Source: Paraspadella gotoi (Eukaryota > Chaetognatha). From it: a stretch of DNA of 64,000 nucleotides. This document shows positions 1-10,420 of this stretch, in pieces. The notes beneath the pieces were generated by a model. The model was given only the letters and a program-made list of their open reading frames with translations, did no database searches and was not told the DNA's origin. The stretch covers positions 23,384,403 to 23,448,402 of the forward strand of contig CM119263.1 of NCBI GenBank assembly GCA_051294375.1, in the 5' to 3' direction. The position numbers were made by a program, and so were the translations under genes. Positions within the stretch are counted from its first letter, which is position 1, and each line of letters starts with the position of its first letter.

Positions 1-53
1 GCATCGTCCAGGCTCGCCGATTTATTCCGGTAATTTTTCCCCCCACTTCTAGA

Positions 54-84
<31 letters not shown>

Positions 85-85
85 C

Positions 86-138
<53 letters not shown>

Positions 139-739
139 CAGAGAGAGAAAGATATGGTGTCTTCTCCCAGGGGCGACAGGGACGACGTTCGCTCGGCGGA
201 TCAGCTGTTGCCTTCTGATCGATTGCCTCGCAAACGCGCGGGAAATCGTCTCTAATCTTCCCAATCAATTACGATCCATCGACGCGACGGTTCTCTCTCT
301 CTCTCTCTCTCACCGTCTCCATCTTCGTCTCATCTCTCTTTGTGTCTCGCCGTTGACACCCAACCCCCCACCACCCTCACCGTCCACCCCCTCACCTAAT
401 GGAATACTGGCTGAGTAATTCTTTTATCTTGGAAACGACTTCGTCCGTGTTGAGATTTGCATATTTGTCGAATTGATTCTGCGTCACTGGAGGGAGTGCG
501 GCGCGAACGGGCTTGTAAGGGATGAGAGGGATGGATGGCGTCTGAATGGAATTGGCAATGGATTGCATCTACGAGAGAAGGAAAAGGAGAGAGAGGGGGG
601 AGGAGGCGTTTTGAGGGGGGCGGAAGTGGTCTACAAGTCTTCGAAATATCAAATTTGGATAAATTTGGATATTTTTTTTCATAATTAGGTTAAAAATCTC
701 AGAAAGAATGTTTCCCCGCCGTTTCGCCTTTTGTCTCAC

Positions 740-1981
740 CTGGGCCAGCGGCGACATCCCGGAGGAAACGGCGGCGGCGATGGAGGAATTGACGGCGTTG
801 CTGTCGAGGTGGTTGGAGGTTGGCGGGATGAGCGAAGCGAGGGAAGAGTTGATGTGGTTGGCGATGGCGGCGTGAGACTTGGGCGACAGAAGCGCCTCGT
901 TGGCGTCGCGGATCGAAGGGTGTAGATGATTTGGCAGCGCCGCTAGCGCCGACAGTTGCTGCAGAGCCGCCGCGTTCATGGAGGACAGGTGCCCGAGGCC
1001 GAGGGTCTGCAGGGCGGCGGCCGAAGCAGCAGCGGCCGCGGCGGATCCGAGACTTCCGAGAGGTGGGGCGCCGCCCACTGATCTCGGAGACTCGGGACGG
1101 CCGGTCTCCTCCTTCACTTCAGACTTGTACCCGCCCTGATCGAGGACGGATCTCCTCGACGAAGCTTTGGACGACGCCTCGGAACCGCGCGGCGACATTT
1201 GCGACCGCGCCGCCGCCACCATGTCGAGAAACTGCGCCTCCTCCGAGGCGGCGAAGGCTGCGCTGTTGCGCCGGCCGCGGTGAGACGCGTACCTATCGGC
1301 GTCGAATCCCAGCAGCGAGTTTTGCTTGTTAATCTCGTCCAGCTGCTCCCTGTAAATGCGGGCAACGAAATCTTGGACGGACTCTTCGGTCGACCGCGGC
1401 GGCGCCGGCACTGCGGCCTCATCTCTCTCCGTCTTGACGCTTTCCTCGCGGCGCTGCAGCTTGGGAGGCGTGGCTTCTTCCTCTCGTTTCCAAGGCGCCC
1501 TATCGTCGGCGTCAATGACGAGGCGCGTCGGGCTTGAAGGCGCCGGCGACGGGGACGATTTTCTCCTAAACGCCGTCATCGTCATGTCGATGGGATCTTG
1601 GCACGGACTGGCGCTGCGTTCCGATTCGGCGCCGTCGTCGCTGCACCCTTCCGCGCCGGGAGCGCCGCCGTCTCGTTGCGCCCTCAGGTCCAGCCCGAAG
1701 GCGCCGTCGGGAGCGACGTCGCCGGTGTCTCCGGCGCCGCTTCCGCCGTGCTGCATGGCCAACTGCGCCTCGGAGAGGATCTGAGTGATGCGCTCTTCCG
1801 TTTGCGGATCTTCGGCCCGCGCCGTCGCCGGCTCTCGCCCGCGCTTCGGGTTGAGCGACTTTAAAAATTCGATGTTCTCTTTGTTTTGAACCCACACGTA
1901 CATCTTGCGGTAAGACTCTCGGCCCTTCTCGGTCAGCTTGTCCCAATGCTTGGGTTTGGATAGAAGCTCGCTCACGGTGCC
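740..1981 (-). CDS. ct: cut/CUX internal exon: CUT repeat 1 (second half) plus linker
   Basis: A 414-codon exon, open throughout, with a CAG acceptor before GGC (1982-1984) and a GTGAG donor (735-739). It opens with GTVSELLSKPKHWDKL and GRESYRKM, the second half of CUT repeat 1, followed by the after-repeat motif ERITQILSEAQ. The linker is low complexity: acidic and Ser-rich, then DMTMTAFRRKSSPSP, then the helical QDFVARIYREQLDEI motif (about residues 200-215), then an Ala/Leu-rich stretch (LGSAAAAAASAAALQTLGLG), ending MSPLAQ. Cut/CUX proteins are nuclear homeodomain repressors whose CUT repeats bind DNA. Phase is 0 at both ends and matches the exon at 2157-2404. Odd point: His in KPKHW, where fly and human repeats I recall have Pro. 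The next exon should carry CUT repeat 2. Identity is near certain; exact mRNA structure is inferred. Confidence 0.93.
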
Positions 1982-2058
1982 CTGATGGGTTTAAGATAAA
2001 AAAAAAAATTTACAAATGCAACAAATATCGAATATAATAAAATATAATATAATATGAA

Positions 2059-2152
2059 ATTGGTACAACCAATATAAAAATTATCCATTCATTTAATAAA
2101 TAAGCTATCTTGCCCCTGACTTTGGACAGGCTTTGGTGGTTTAAAGACCACC
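2059..2152 (-). repeat. Hairpin-ended short dispersed repeat, copy 1 (in a cut intron)
   Basis: A 94-bp AT-rich unit. One end is the palindrome ATTGGT-ACA-ACCAAT (2059-2073), the other GGTGGT-TTAAAG-ACCACC (2135-2152). The same sequence lies inverted at 16086-16173. The second hairpin abuts the 5' splice site of the intron that splits CUT repeat 1: in the pre-mRNA it starts four bases after the exon. A degraded match is also visible in copy B (about 8565-8620). Possibly a MITE or other non-autonomous element; family unknown. Confidence 0.7.
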
Positions 2153-2156
2153 ATAC

Positions 2157-2404
2157 CTGGGACAGTCCGAGCACGTGTTTGGCGAAGATCCGCTGTCCGA
2201 TGTTGTTGGCCGAAAGAATCTCTCTAACGCGAAGGGAAATCTCCGCCGTGTCGAGGGTCGCCTCGCAGGTCCCGGTCGAGGGGAGTGGGTGGGGTGGAGG
2301 AGGTGGCGGCGGGGCGGTGGAGGAAGGGGAGGAAGACGAGTGGGCGTGGCCCGATGGCGGCGAGGCGCTTTCCGGGAGGAGGGCGAGAGACCAGGTGTCC
2401 AGGC
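2157..2404 (-). CDS. ct: cut/CUX internal exon: CUT repeat 1 (first half)
   Basis: A 248-bp exon that starts with two bases completing a Gly codon from the previous exon and ends exactly on a codon. The acceptor is a C-run plus CAG at 2405-2409, the donor CAG/GTATGG at 2151-2159. Translation runs LDTWSLALLPES, then a Ser/Pro-rich spacer with a run of seven prolines, then LDTAEISLRVREILSANNI and GQRIFAKHVLGLSQ, the N-terminal half of CUT repeat 1. The splice falls directly after LGLSQ, so the repeat is split across two exons. The 175-bp intron that follows is largely filled by a hairpin-ended dispersed repeat (2059-2152). Confidence 0.93.
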
Positions 2405-2558
2405 CTGGGGGTCGAAAATATCGAATTTAATTATTAGAAAAAACTGTTTAATTAATTCGTAATAAAGTTGAATAATGAATATATGTAATTCGATTAATAG
2501 CCAGTAGGATTTGGCTTTTTAAAACCAGTCGATTATTTGTGTCGCAAGGATAACTTAC

Positions 2559-2748
2559 CGTCGGCGGAAATCTTCGGATCCTTGCCGTCCAACTTTCCAA
2601 CTTCTTCCGACTTGACACCGGCTTGGAGGCTCCGCAGGGAATGGAACTCCCGGTTGATGGCGTCTACATCGTCGCAGCGTTGCAACTTCTCCTCGAGAAT
2701 CAACCATGCTTGATCGCGGATCTGCAGTTGTCGCTCCAGATCGAGTAG
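2559..2748 (-). CDS. ct: cut/CUX internal exon: coiled coil
   Basis: A 190-bp exon (63 codons plus one base) with acceptor CTCTCCACAG and donor G/GTAAGT (2553-2558). It encodes LLDLERQLQIRDQAWLILEE, then KLQRCDDVDAINREFHSLRS, then a Lys/Glu/Asp-rich tail ending ISAD. The heptad spacing and content resemble the CUX1/CASP coiled coil (human block QLEQQLSAKN, LEEKLKGQ, VKKELNILKS, from memory). It ends in phase 1, and the next exon supplies GC to finish Gly. This coil is thought to mediate self-association in CUX/CASP proteins; that role is known for the family and not visible here. Confidence 0.88.
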
Positions 2749-3180
2749 CTGTGGAGAGGAATCGTAATCTTAACATATGATTAAAATTATTAATCTCATA
2801 AAAAATAGAATATTAGACTGGTTTGATTTTATGATGATCGTTTTGTTAAACGTCATTAGCGTATTAAAAAAAAAAAAACAATTTAGGGACTGACCGACCA
2901 AAAAAATCGTTTAATTCAATCAGGCCAACTACAGCAAATGAGAATCTAAGATTCATCGCCGAAAATAAATCCCTCGCAGCGAACTCCTCAAAAACCAATG
3001 ACGCGGTCTGATAATGACTATCTCTCTCTTTCTCTTCTTTTTTCCTCCTCCTCCTCCTCCTCCTCCTCCTTCCCCCTCCTCCTCCTTCCAGTTCCTCATA
3101 AAATGAACTCTCCAAATGACAAATGCGTTTGAAATTCCCCCAAATTTTTTTTCTCCCCCCTTCTCGTCTTTTCTCTTTAC

Positions 3181-3267
3181 CCGAGTCTGCATTCGGTTGA
3201 TTTCCATCTCGGCCGCTTGGAGGTTCTTCCTTTGTTCCTTCACCACGATTTCGGCGGCCACGGCGCG
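3181..3267 (-). CDS. ct: cut/CUX internal exon: coiled coil, short
   Basis: An 87-bp, 29-codon exon in phase 0 at both ends. Acceptor is CGACGTCGCAG (AG at 3268-3269), donor CGG/GTAAAG. Translation begins RAVAAEIVVKEQRKNLQAAE and ends INRMQTR, and joins in frame to LLDLERQLQ of the next exon. It aligns by eye with the CUX stretch SLEVELAAKEREIAQL. No upstream cut exon could be placed confidently next to it. The acidic exon at 20816-21205 also ends in phase 0 and would be compatible. Confidence 0.82.
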
Positions 3268-3835
3268 CTGCGACGTCGGGGAGGGGGAAAGGGGGAAGAA
3301 AATGGAGAGGAGAGGGGGGAAAGAAGTTATAAAGAAAAAAAGAGGCTCGAATCGTCGTCGTCGACGTCACCCGACTCGTCGTCATTAACGTTCGCCGTTT
3401 TTTAAGCGAAAAGTCGTTAAAAAAAAAGAGGAGGAGGGTGAATATGAGAAGGATTCTTTCAGAGAAAAGGGAAAAGACAAAAAAAAAAGGATTTAGGGGG
3501 CGTTAAATACTTTCCCCCCCCTCTCTCCCCCCCTTTTTTTCCTCCTAAATGCCTTTTGCCTCGTTTTCTTTGGCGTCCTAGTTATTTTCGTCCGCCCCCC
3601 CTTCAGCCCTCAACTTCCCCCCCCCAACCCGCGGGTCTACACGTTTGTCTCCACTCGACAAGAAAAAAAAAAAAAAGACCGGTAGAAGAGAAAAAAATAT
3701 TATCTGAGCGGTTTTAGCTTTTTGTTTTTGTTTTTGTACTTGAGAGGAAGCGAGAGGGAGAAGGCGGCTATAATCCAATATAAACGTTCCCCGAAAGCGC
3801 GAAGGAGAGAGGAGGAGAGAGAGAGAGAGAGAAGA

Positions 3836-3889
<54 letters not shown>

Positions 3890-4059
3890 CGAGAGAGAGG
3901 ACACGATACTAGACGGTACAAAAAAAACACAAACTATATATAAAATCCATACAGAAAGTATTGGCCGGATTTTTTTCACTCTCGGATGGTTAACGACAAA
4001 TTTGTCAGCGAGAAGAGAAAAGAAGAGGAAACCATTTCTTGTCCATCGCATCGACGGCC

Positions 4060-4090
<31 letters not shown>

Positions 4091-4335
4091 AGAGAAAAAT
4101 TGTTTGTTTATACTTTGTTTGTGCCATAAACGGAGAATTCTTTTTCTCGTCAAACGACGTCCATTCGACATTCGTTAACCCGAAGAAAAGGACTTTCCTC
4201 CAATTTAGTTTTTTTCTTTACTTTTTTTTTCTCCAATTTTTCTTCTTTTTTTTTTAAGACTTTCTTTTCTTTCTTCCTCGCGGAAGAAAAGAAGGAAAAA
4301 AACCACGAAAGCGGATTTCATTGTTTCGGTTCTAA

Positions 4336-5880
4336 GAGAGAGATACTAACCTTGACCGCAACGCAGAATTGTGACTTTTTATTCCTCGACTATGGCGTTG
4401 TTGCGAGCCAAATGGAGCGGAGGCGCCGAGAGGGGGTCGGCTTTGGCACGTGATCGGGTAGAAGGTGTGTGGGAGACGACGCCGGCACCGACCGGGAAAG
4501 CCGAGGGAGACGGACTCGGTAGCCGTCTCAGCGGCGTGCGAATAGGATTCATGGATTTGTGGCCTTTTTTGGGAAGCAACGGGAAAAAGTAGGTAAGCTT
4601 TCTATGTAGAGCCAAACTTCGCATGGGTAGTCAAAGTTATTTGGAACTTCCAATGAAACCATAATTCTGAGAAAACTTCAATGGGCAGCAAATTCGAACC
4701 ATGCAAGAACATTGTAAATTAATGTTTTAATATATTTATAGATAGGAAATGTCAACTTTTTTTGAATTTTATTTAAAAGCAATCAAAGCTTATGAAAATT
4801 TATCTACACAAAGTATAATCTTTCAATATTTTAATAAAAGTGGGTTAATTGGGAAAACCTGAAAAAATCATCACATCAAAATAGATGATATGCAGTTTTA
4901 ACTAATTTTAGTAATCAAAACATCAAAAATTTAAGAGTGTAATTATTTTTTGCTTAACTTTTAAGCTCTGATCAGAATCAATTAAAAAACATAAAAATCC
5001 AAAAAAATTTTGACATGATATAGCATAGATAATAATATTATTAGCGAATTACTCATGGTCGGAACATTTGCAAAAAAAAATATTAACACAATAATTTAAT
5101 GACAATAATGGTTAGTTAATGCTGTTTCCCATTTAAAATTGAATTGGTCGGCTACCGCTATCTATGGGCTAAAAATAATATCAATCATACACTAAAACCT
5201 CATGATGTGTATTGCTTTTGGAATTTTTGTCGTTTTTTTTAAATTGATTTATTATTATTATTATTTATTATTATTATTATTTATTATATTATTATTATTA
5301 TTATTATTATTTGATTATTAAAGAGTTACTACTTATATAATGAGTGTTTTTTTTATAAAAAATACCTAACTTTATCTTTATTTTATTATAATTTGTTTTA
5401 ACAATAACTCTTTCAACTACACTTTTGCCTTTGCCCCCATGCAAGTTGTAAGGGTTGGACTCTCCCCGGTTCTGATGAATTTATTTGCTGCTCCTGCATT
5501 ATGGACAGCGCCCTCAGTTTTTCTGTAAATGCAGATCGGAGCCGGGCCGCGCGCCGCGTCATCGCGGCTGCGAGTCCGGAAGCCGCCCCGACGAAGGGAG
5601 AGGACTTGGGCGACCGTTCGACGTCACCGTCGTCGTCGTCGACGACGTCGAGATACGGCGACGAAAACGGTCAGAGGGAGGGAACAGGGAGGCTGCGGCG
5701 CTCTGCGGCAGCCGCGACGGCGGCGGAGAGAGGATCCCGTTCAACCGGGTGGGTTTTGCATTGAAGTCGTTGTAGGAGGCGAACAAGTGCGATCGGGAGT
5801 TGGCATGCGGAATCCTTAGATGGCGGAAGGAATAAATTATTTGTGTGACCACGTGTGGAGTGTATTTGTAATATGGCGGT
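4336..5880. other. No gene recognised; AT-rich intron or intergenic stretch
   Basis: 4370-4590 is GC-rich and partly open on both strands, with no recognisable domain. 4600-5480 is AT-rich with an (ATT)n tract at 5251-5312. 5490-5770 is GC-rich and open in several frames (CGTCGT run near 5630), again without a recognisable motif. It lies between copy A and the damaged CUT repeat 2 exon. If copy B and CUT repeat 2 are fill-in sequence, the true position of this stretch relative to cut is uncertain. Confidence 0.5.
5251..5312. repeat. (ATT)n microsatellite
   Basis: About 60 bases of TTA/ATT repeats with a few interruptions, inside an AT-rich stretch. Confidence 0.85.
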
Positions 5881-5911
5881 TGACTTAAACTGCGGAGCAT
5901 CTCGATCTCAC

Positions 5912-6142
5912 CTGCCCGCCGGCGTCACACTCCCGGTGCGCATAAGCCTGTTCCGGAGGAATCTTGTATGCGATGCGACCAATTTGGGGATGGCCTCCTG
6001 ATCCTCCCAGGAACATCTTCATTCGAATGAAGGGCTCGCGCCTTTCTGAGTCAACATGTGCCAGGGCTTCGGGTCGCGCCAACGTCGACACCGGAGACCT
6101 GCGACAGACCCAAGAACTCTTCACCGAACAATCAACCGTTGA
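5912..6142 (-). pseudogene. ct: CUT repeat 2 exon of cut, frame broken by indels
   Basis: The minus strand shows AGTCAACGGTTG, then TTGGGTCTGTCGCAG (LGLSQ), then in successive frames the CUT repeat 2 signatures RPKPW, HMLTQK, REPFIRMKMFL, KLVAS, KIPPE and MRTG. The last six recall Drosophila Cut repeat 2. Keeping these motifs requires several one- or two-base frame changes, so the exon as written cannot be translated. Acceptor is a long pyrimidine tract plus AAAG (6143-6146), donor CAG/GTGAGA (5906-5914). It lies downstream of copy B on the minus strand, the correct order for CR1 then CR2, but upstream of copy A. The breaks look like sequencing error rather than decay, because only indels are seen and the motifs are otherwise perfect. 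Confidence 0.8.
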
Positions 6143-6358
6143 CTTTGGTAGAAGGCAGGGAGAGGGGAGTAAAGGGAAAGATGGAAAATAAAGGGGAAAA
6201 ATTGAGGAGAGGTTAAAGAGATTAGAAAAGATCAGAATCGGTTAATTCGCGGAATGAAATTTATTCCGCAGACGACCGAGCCCTCGAGACGAGCATCCGT
6301 CCAGGCTCGCCGATTTTAATCCAGGTAATTTTTCCTCATCCCACTTCTAGAGAAAGAG

Positions 6359-6391
<33 letters not shown>

Positions 6392-7064
6392 AGAGAGAGA
6401 GAGAGAAGAGAGAAGAGAGAGAGAAGAAAGAGAGAGTAGGTGTCTTCTCCAGGGGCGAGCAGGGACGAACGTTCCGCTCGGCGGATCAGCTGTTGCCTGT
6501 CTATCGTTGCCTCGCAAACGCGCGGAAATCGTCTCTATCTTCCCAATCAATTACGATCCATCGAACGGCGACGGTTCTTCTCTCTCTCCTCTCTCTCACT
6601 CGTCTCACATCCTTCGTCTCATCATCTCCTTTGTGTCTCGCCCGTGTGACACTGCCACAACCCCAGCCAGCCCTCACCGTCCACCCTCTCACCTAATGGA
6701 ATAACTGGCTGAGTAATTCTTTAATCTTGGAAACGAGCTTTCGTCCGGTTGATGATTGGCAATTTTCCGACTGGAATTCTGGCGATTCCACTGGAGGGAG
6801 GGCGGCGGAACGGGCTTGTAAGGATGAGAGGGATGGATGGCCGCTTCTATTAGAATTCGGCAATGGAATGCAGCTTTCTACGAGAGAAGGAACAGAGAGA
6901 GAGAGGCGGGGAGGAAGCGTTTTGAGGGGGCGCGAAGTGCCGCTTTATGCAAGATCTCTCGAAATATCAAATTGGATAAAAGTATGGATATTTTATTTCC
7001 ATAATTAGGTTAAAAATTCTCAGAAGATGTTCTTCCCTGACCGTTTCGCCCGCTTTTGTCTCAC

Positions 7065-8456
7065 CTTGGCCATGCGGCGACATCGCGGAGGAAACGGCGG
7101 GCAGGCGATGGGGAATTGAACGGCGTTGCTGTCGAGGTGTTGGATGAGTTGGCTGGGATGAGCGAAGCGAGGGAGAAGAGTTGGATGTGGTTGGCCGATC
7201 GGCGGCGTGAGCACTTGGGCGACAAGAAGCGCCTCGTTCGGCGCGACGGATGAAGGGTAAGATGATTGGGCAGCGCCGCTAGCGACCGACAGTACTGCAC
7301 CAGAGCCGCCGCGATTCAGTGGAGGACAGGTGCCCGCAGGCCTGTAGGGTCTGTCAGGTGCGGCGGGCCGTATAGCAGCAGCGGCCGCGGCCGGAATCCG
7401 AGACTTCCGAGATAGGTGGGGCGCGCCACCTTGATCTCGGAACTCGGGGACCGGACCGGGTCTCCTCAATTCACTCTCGAGCTTGTCACCCGGCCCTGAA
7501 TCGTAGGAACTGGGATCTCCTGCGACGAGAGACTTTGGACAGCGACGCCTCGGTAACCGCGCGCGACATTTGCGAACCGCGCCGCCGCTCCATAGGTACG
7601 AGGAAACTGTGACCTTCCCTCGCGAGGGCGGGCGAAGAGCGCGAGCTGTTGCGCCCGGGCCGCGGTGAGCGCGACCTTATATCGGGCGTCGTAATGAGCC
7701 CAGCGAGCGAGTTTGCTTGTTAATTCTCGTCCCAAGCTGCTCCTGTAAATGCGGGGCAACGAAAATCTTGGACGGACTCTTCGGCAGATCCGCGGCGGCG
7801 TCCCGGCAGCGTGCCGTCATCTCTCTACGACTTGACGCTTCCTCGCGGCGCTGCAGCTTGGGAGCGTGGCGTTCTCTTCCTCTCGTTTCCAAGGGCGCCG
7901 ATCGTCGGCGTCAATGACGAGAGGCGCGTCGGGCTTGAAGGCGCCGGCGACGGGGATCGATTTTTCTCCTAAATCGCCGTCATCGTCATGTCGATGGGAT
8001 TTGGCACGGTGACTGGCGCTGCGTTCGATTACGGCGCCGTCGTCAGCTGCAGGGCCTCTTTTCGCCGCGCCCCTCGGGAAAAGACCGGGCCCCGTCCGTT
8101 CCTCGTTCGCCTGTCAGGCCAGCCGAAGGCGCCGTCGTCGAGAGCGACGTCAGCCGGTGTCTCGCGGCCGCCGCTTCCGCCCGTGCAGATGGCCAACTGC
8201 GCCTCAGGAGAAGGATCGTGAGTGAGTATGCAGCTCTTTCCGTGCGAGATCTTCGGACCCGCGCCTCGCCGGCTCTCGCCCGCGCTTTCGGGTTGAGCGA
8301 CTATACTAAAGACCAAATTCCGTACGAGTTCTCGTCTTTGTATTTAGAACATCCGACGACGTAACGTATGCGTGTAAGAGACTCGTCGGGTCCCACTGTC
8401 TCAGGGTCAGCTGTCAATGCTTGGGGATTTGGAATAAAAGCTCGCTCAACGGTGCC
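7065..8456 (-). pseudogene. Copy B of the cut CUT1/linker exon, many frameshifts
   Basis: Counterpart of 740-1981. The acceptor context GGTGCCGC/TTGATGGG (near 8456) and the donor CTCAC (7060-7064, plus strand) are retained. Fragments such as the DVALDDGAFGWPD-like stretch and the CCTCGTTTCC and ATGTCGATGGGAT segments match copy A, but no frame stays open. The codon after KPK still reads His in this copy. Confidence 0.85.
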
Positions 8457-8617
8457 GCTTGATGGGTTTGACAGATAAAAAAAAAGAACATAAGAAATGC
8501 AACAGAATTATCGAATAGTAAATAAATAGTGAATAATTGAATGATAACATAATAGATTATCGGATCATACATTATAAGCGGGTTCGGGCACCTTATTGGA
8601 GTAGGCTTGTGTTTAAC

Positions 8618-8883
8618 CACAACTTGGACGTCAAACGTGGTTGGCGGAGAGAGCGTCCTGTATGTCGTGATGTGTGGTGGCCGAAAGAATCTGCTAACGC
8701 GAAGGAAATCTCCGCCGTGTCGAGGGTCGCCTTCGCAGGCTCCGGTCGAAGGGGTAGTGGTGGTGGGTGGAAGGAAGGTGGCGGCGGGGGTGCCGGTGGA
8801 GGAAGGGGAGAAGACGAGTGTGGCGTGGCCGATAGGGGCGAGGCGCTTTCCGGAGGAGGGCGGAAGAGACCAGGTGTCCAGGC
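8618..8883 (-). pseudogene. Copy B of the cut CUT1 first-half exon
   Basis: Counterpart of 2157-2404. The acceptor (CCCCCAGGCC on the minus strand, near 8884-8892) and the block encoding LDTAEIS are recognisable, but the end encoding GQRIFAKHVLGLSQ is strongly corrupted (8618-8690). Boundaries are approximate. Confidence 0.75.
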
Positions 8884-9031
8884 CTGGGGGTCGAAAATTC
8901 GAATTTAATTATTAGAAAAATATATTGCTGTTGAATAAAGTGAATAATGAGATATATGTAATCATGTTAATAGCCAGTAGATTCTTTTTAAAACCAAGTC
9001 GATTTTATTTGTGTCGCAAGGATATACTTAC

Positions 9032-9245
9032 GTCGGCGAGAAATCTTGCGGAATCCTTGACGTCCTAGACTTTCCATCTCTTCTGACCTTGTCTACCGTG
9101 CTTTGGAGGCTCCGCAGGGATTGGAAACTCCCGGTTTGAATGGCGTGCTTAACATCGTCGCAGCTGTTGAACTTTCGTGCCTCGAGAACCTCAAGCCATG
9201 CATGTGCCGCGGATCTGCAGTTGTTCAGCTCCGAGATCCGAGGAG
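9032..9245 (-). pseudogene. Copy B of the cut coiled-coil exon
   Basis: Counterpart of 2559-2748, about 24 bases longer through insertions. The donor region (ACTTACGTC on the plus strand near 9026) and acceptor (GAGCTGTGGAGAGG near 9243) are preserved; the frame is broken several times. Confidence 0.75.
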
Positions 9246-9701
9246 CTGTGGAGAGGATCCGTAATTCTTAACATATGATTATAATTATATTCATAAAAAA
9301 TAAATATTAGACTGGTTTGAATTTTAATGATTGATCGTTTTGTTAAACGCATTACGTATTAAAAAAAAAAGCAATTTAGGGACTGACCGACACCAAAAAT
9401 ATCGTTTAATTTTCTAATTCAGTGCCAACTATACAAGCAAATGAGCTAAGATCAGATTCGAGCCAGAAATAAATCAATCCCCTCGCAGTCGAACTCCTCC
9501 CAAAAACCAATGACGCGGTCTGATAATGACTATCTCTCTCTTTTCTCTTCTTCTTTCCCTCCTCTCTCCTCCTCCCTCCTCCTCCTTCCCCCTCCTCCTC
9601 CTTCCAGTTCTCTTACAAATGCAACTGCTCCAAATGACAAATGCGTTGAAATTGCCCGCCATAATTTTTTTTTCTCCCCTTCTCGTCTTTTCTCTTAACC
9701 T

Positions 9702-9788
9702 CCGAGTCTGCATTCGGTTTGATTTCCCATCTCCGGCCGCTTGGAGTTCTTCCTTGTTCTTCACAACGATTTTCGGCGGCCGCGCGCG
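9702..9788 (-). pseudogene. Copy B of the short cut coiled-coil exon
   Basis: Counterpart of 3181-3267. GCATTCGGTTTGATTTCCC (one extra T and one extra C relative to copy A) and GCGCTGCGACGTCGG at the acceptor side are visible. The frame is shifted by small indels. Confidence 0.75.
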
Positions 9789-10367
9789 CTGCGACGTCGG
9801 TGGAGGGGGAAAGGGGGAGGAAAATGGGAAGAGAAGGGGGGGGAAAGGAACAGTATAGAAAAAAGAGGCTCGAATCGTCGTCGTCGACGTCACCCGACTC
9901 GTCGGTCATTAACGTTCGCCGTTTTTTTAAGCGAAAAGTCGTTAAAAAAGAAAGAGGAGGAGGTGAAATGACGAAGGATTCTTTCAGAGAAAAGGGAAAA
10001 GACAATAAAAAAAGGATTTAGGGCGTTAAATACTTTTCCCCCCCTCTCTCCCCCCTTTTTTCCTCCTAAATGCCTTTTGCCGATCGTTGTTCTTGGCGTC
10101 CTAGTTCATGTTCGTCCGCCCCCCCTTCCAGCCCGTCAACTCCCCCCCCCACCCTGCGGTCTTAACCCGTTTGTCTCCACTCGACAAGAAAAAAATAAAA
10201 AAAAGAAACCGGGTAGAGAGAAAAAAATATTCTCTGAGCGGTTTAGCTTTTTGTTTTTGGTTTTTGTACTTGAGAGGGAGGAGAGGGAGAAGGCGGCTAT
10301 AAATCCAATATAGAACGTTCCCCGACAAGCGCGAAGGAGCAGAGGAGGAGGAGAGAGAAGAGAGAGA

Positions 10368-10420
<53 letters not shown>

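Larger units (their letters stand above)
1..4335. repeat. Copy A of a 4.3-4.6 kb duplicated block (clean copy)
   Basis: The sequence from the left edge to about 4335 recurs at 6291-10885 in the same orientation and order: GA tract, intron, linker exon, CUT repeat 1 exon, two coiled-coil exons, (GA) tract near 3.85 kb, CGA tract near 4.06 kb. Copy A keeps every exon open and every splice site canonical. The copies part company after the shared CATTGTTTCG (about 4318-4333 and 10875-10884). The left boundary is outside the window. Confidence 0.9.

Noticed and set aside
4352-4390. Possible 39-bp cut exon ending AAG/GTTAGT
   Set aside because: The donor is fair and the phase fits the 3267 exon, but the peptide (SRNKKSQFCVAVK) does not resemble CUX and the acceptor CCATAG has no pyrimidine tract. 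Copy B diverges just before it.
8560-8620. Apparent absence of the hairpin repeat from copy B (a presence/absence polymorphism)
   Set aside because: Closer reading shows a corrupted match (GGCACCTTATTGGAGTAGGC then TTGTGTTTAACCAC), so the element is present but garbled.
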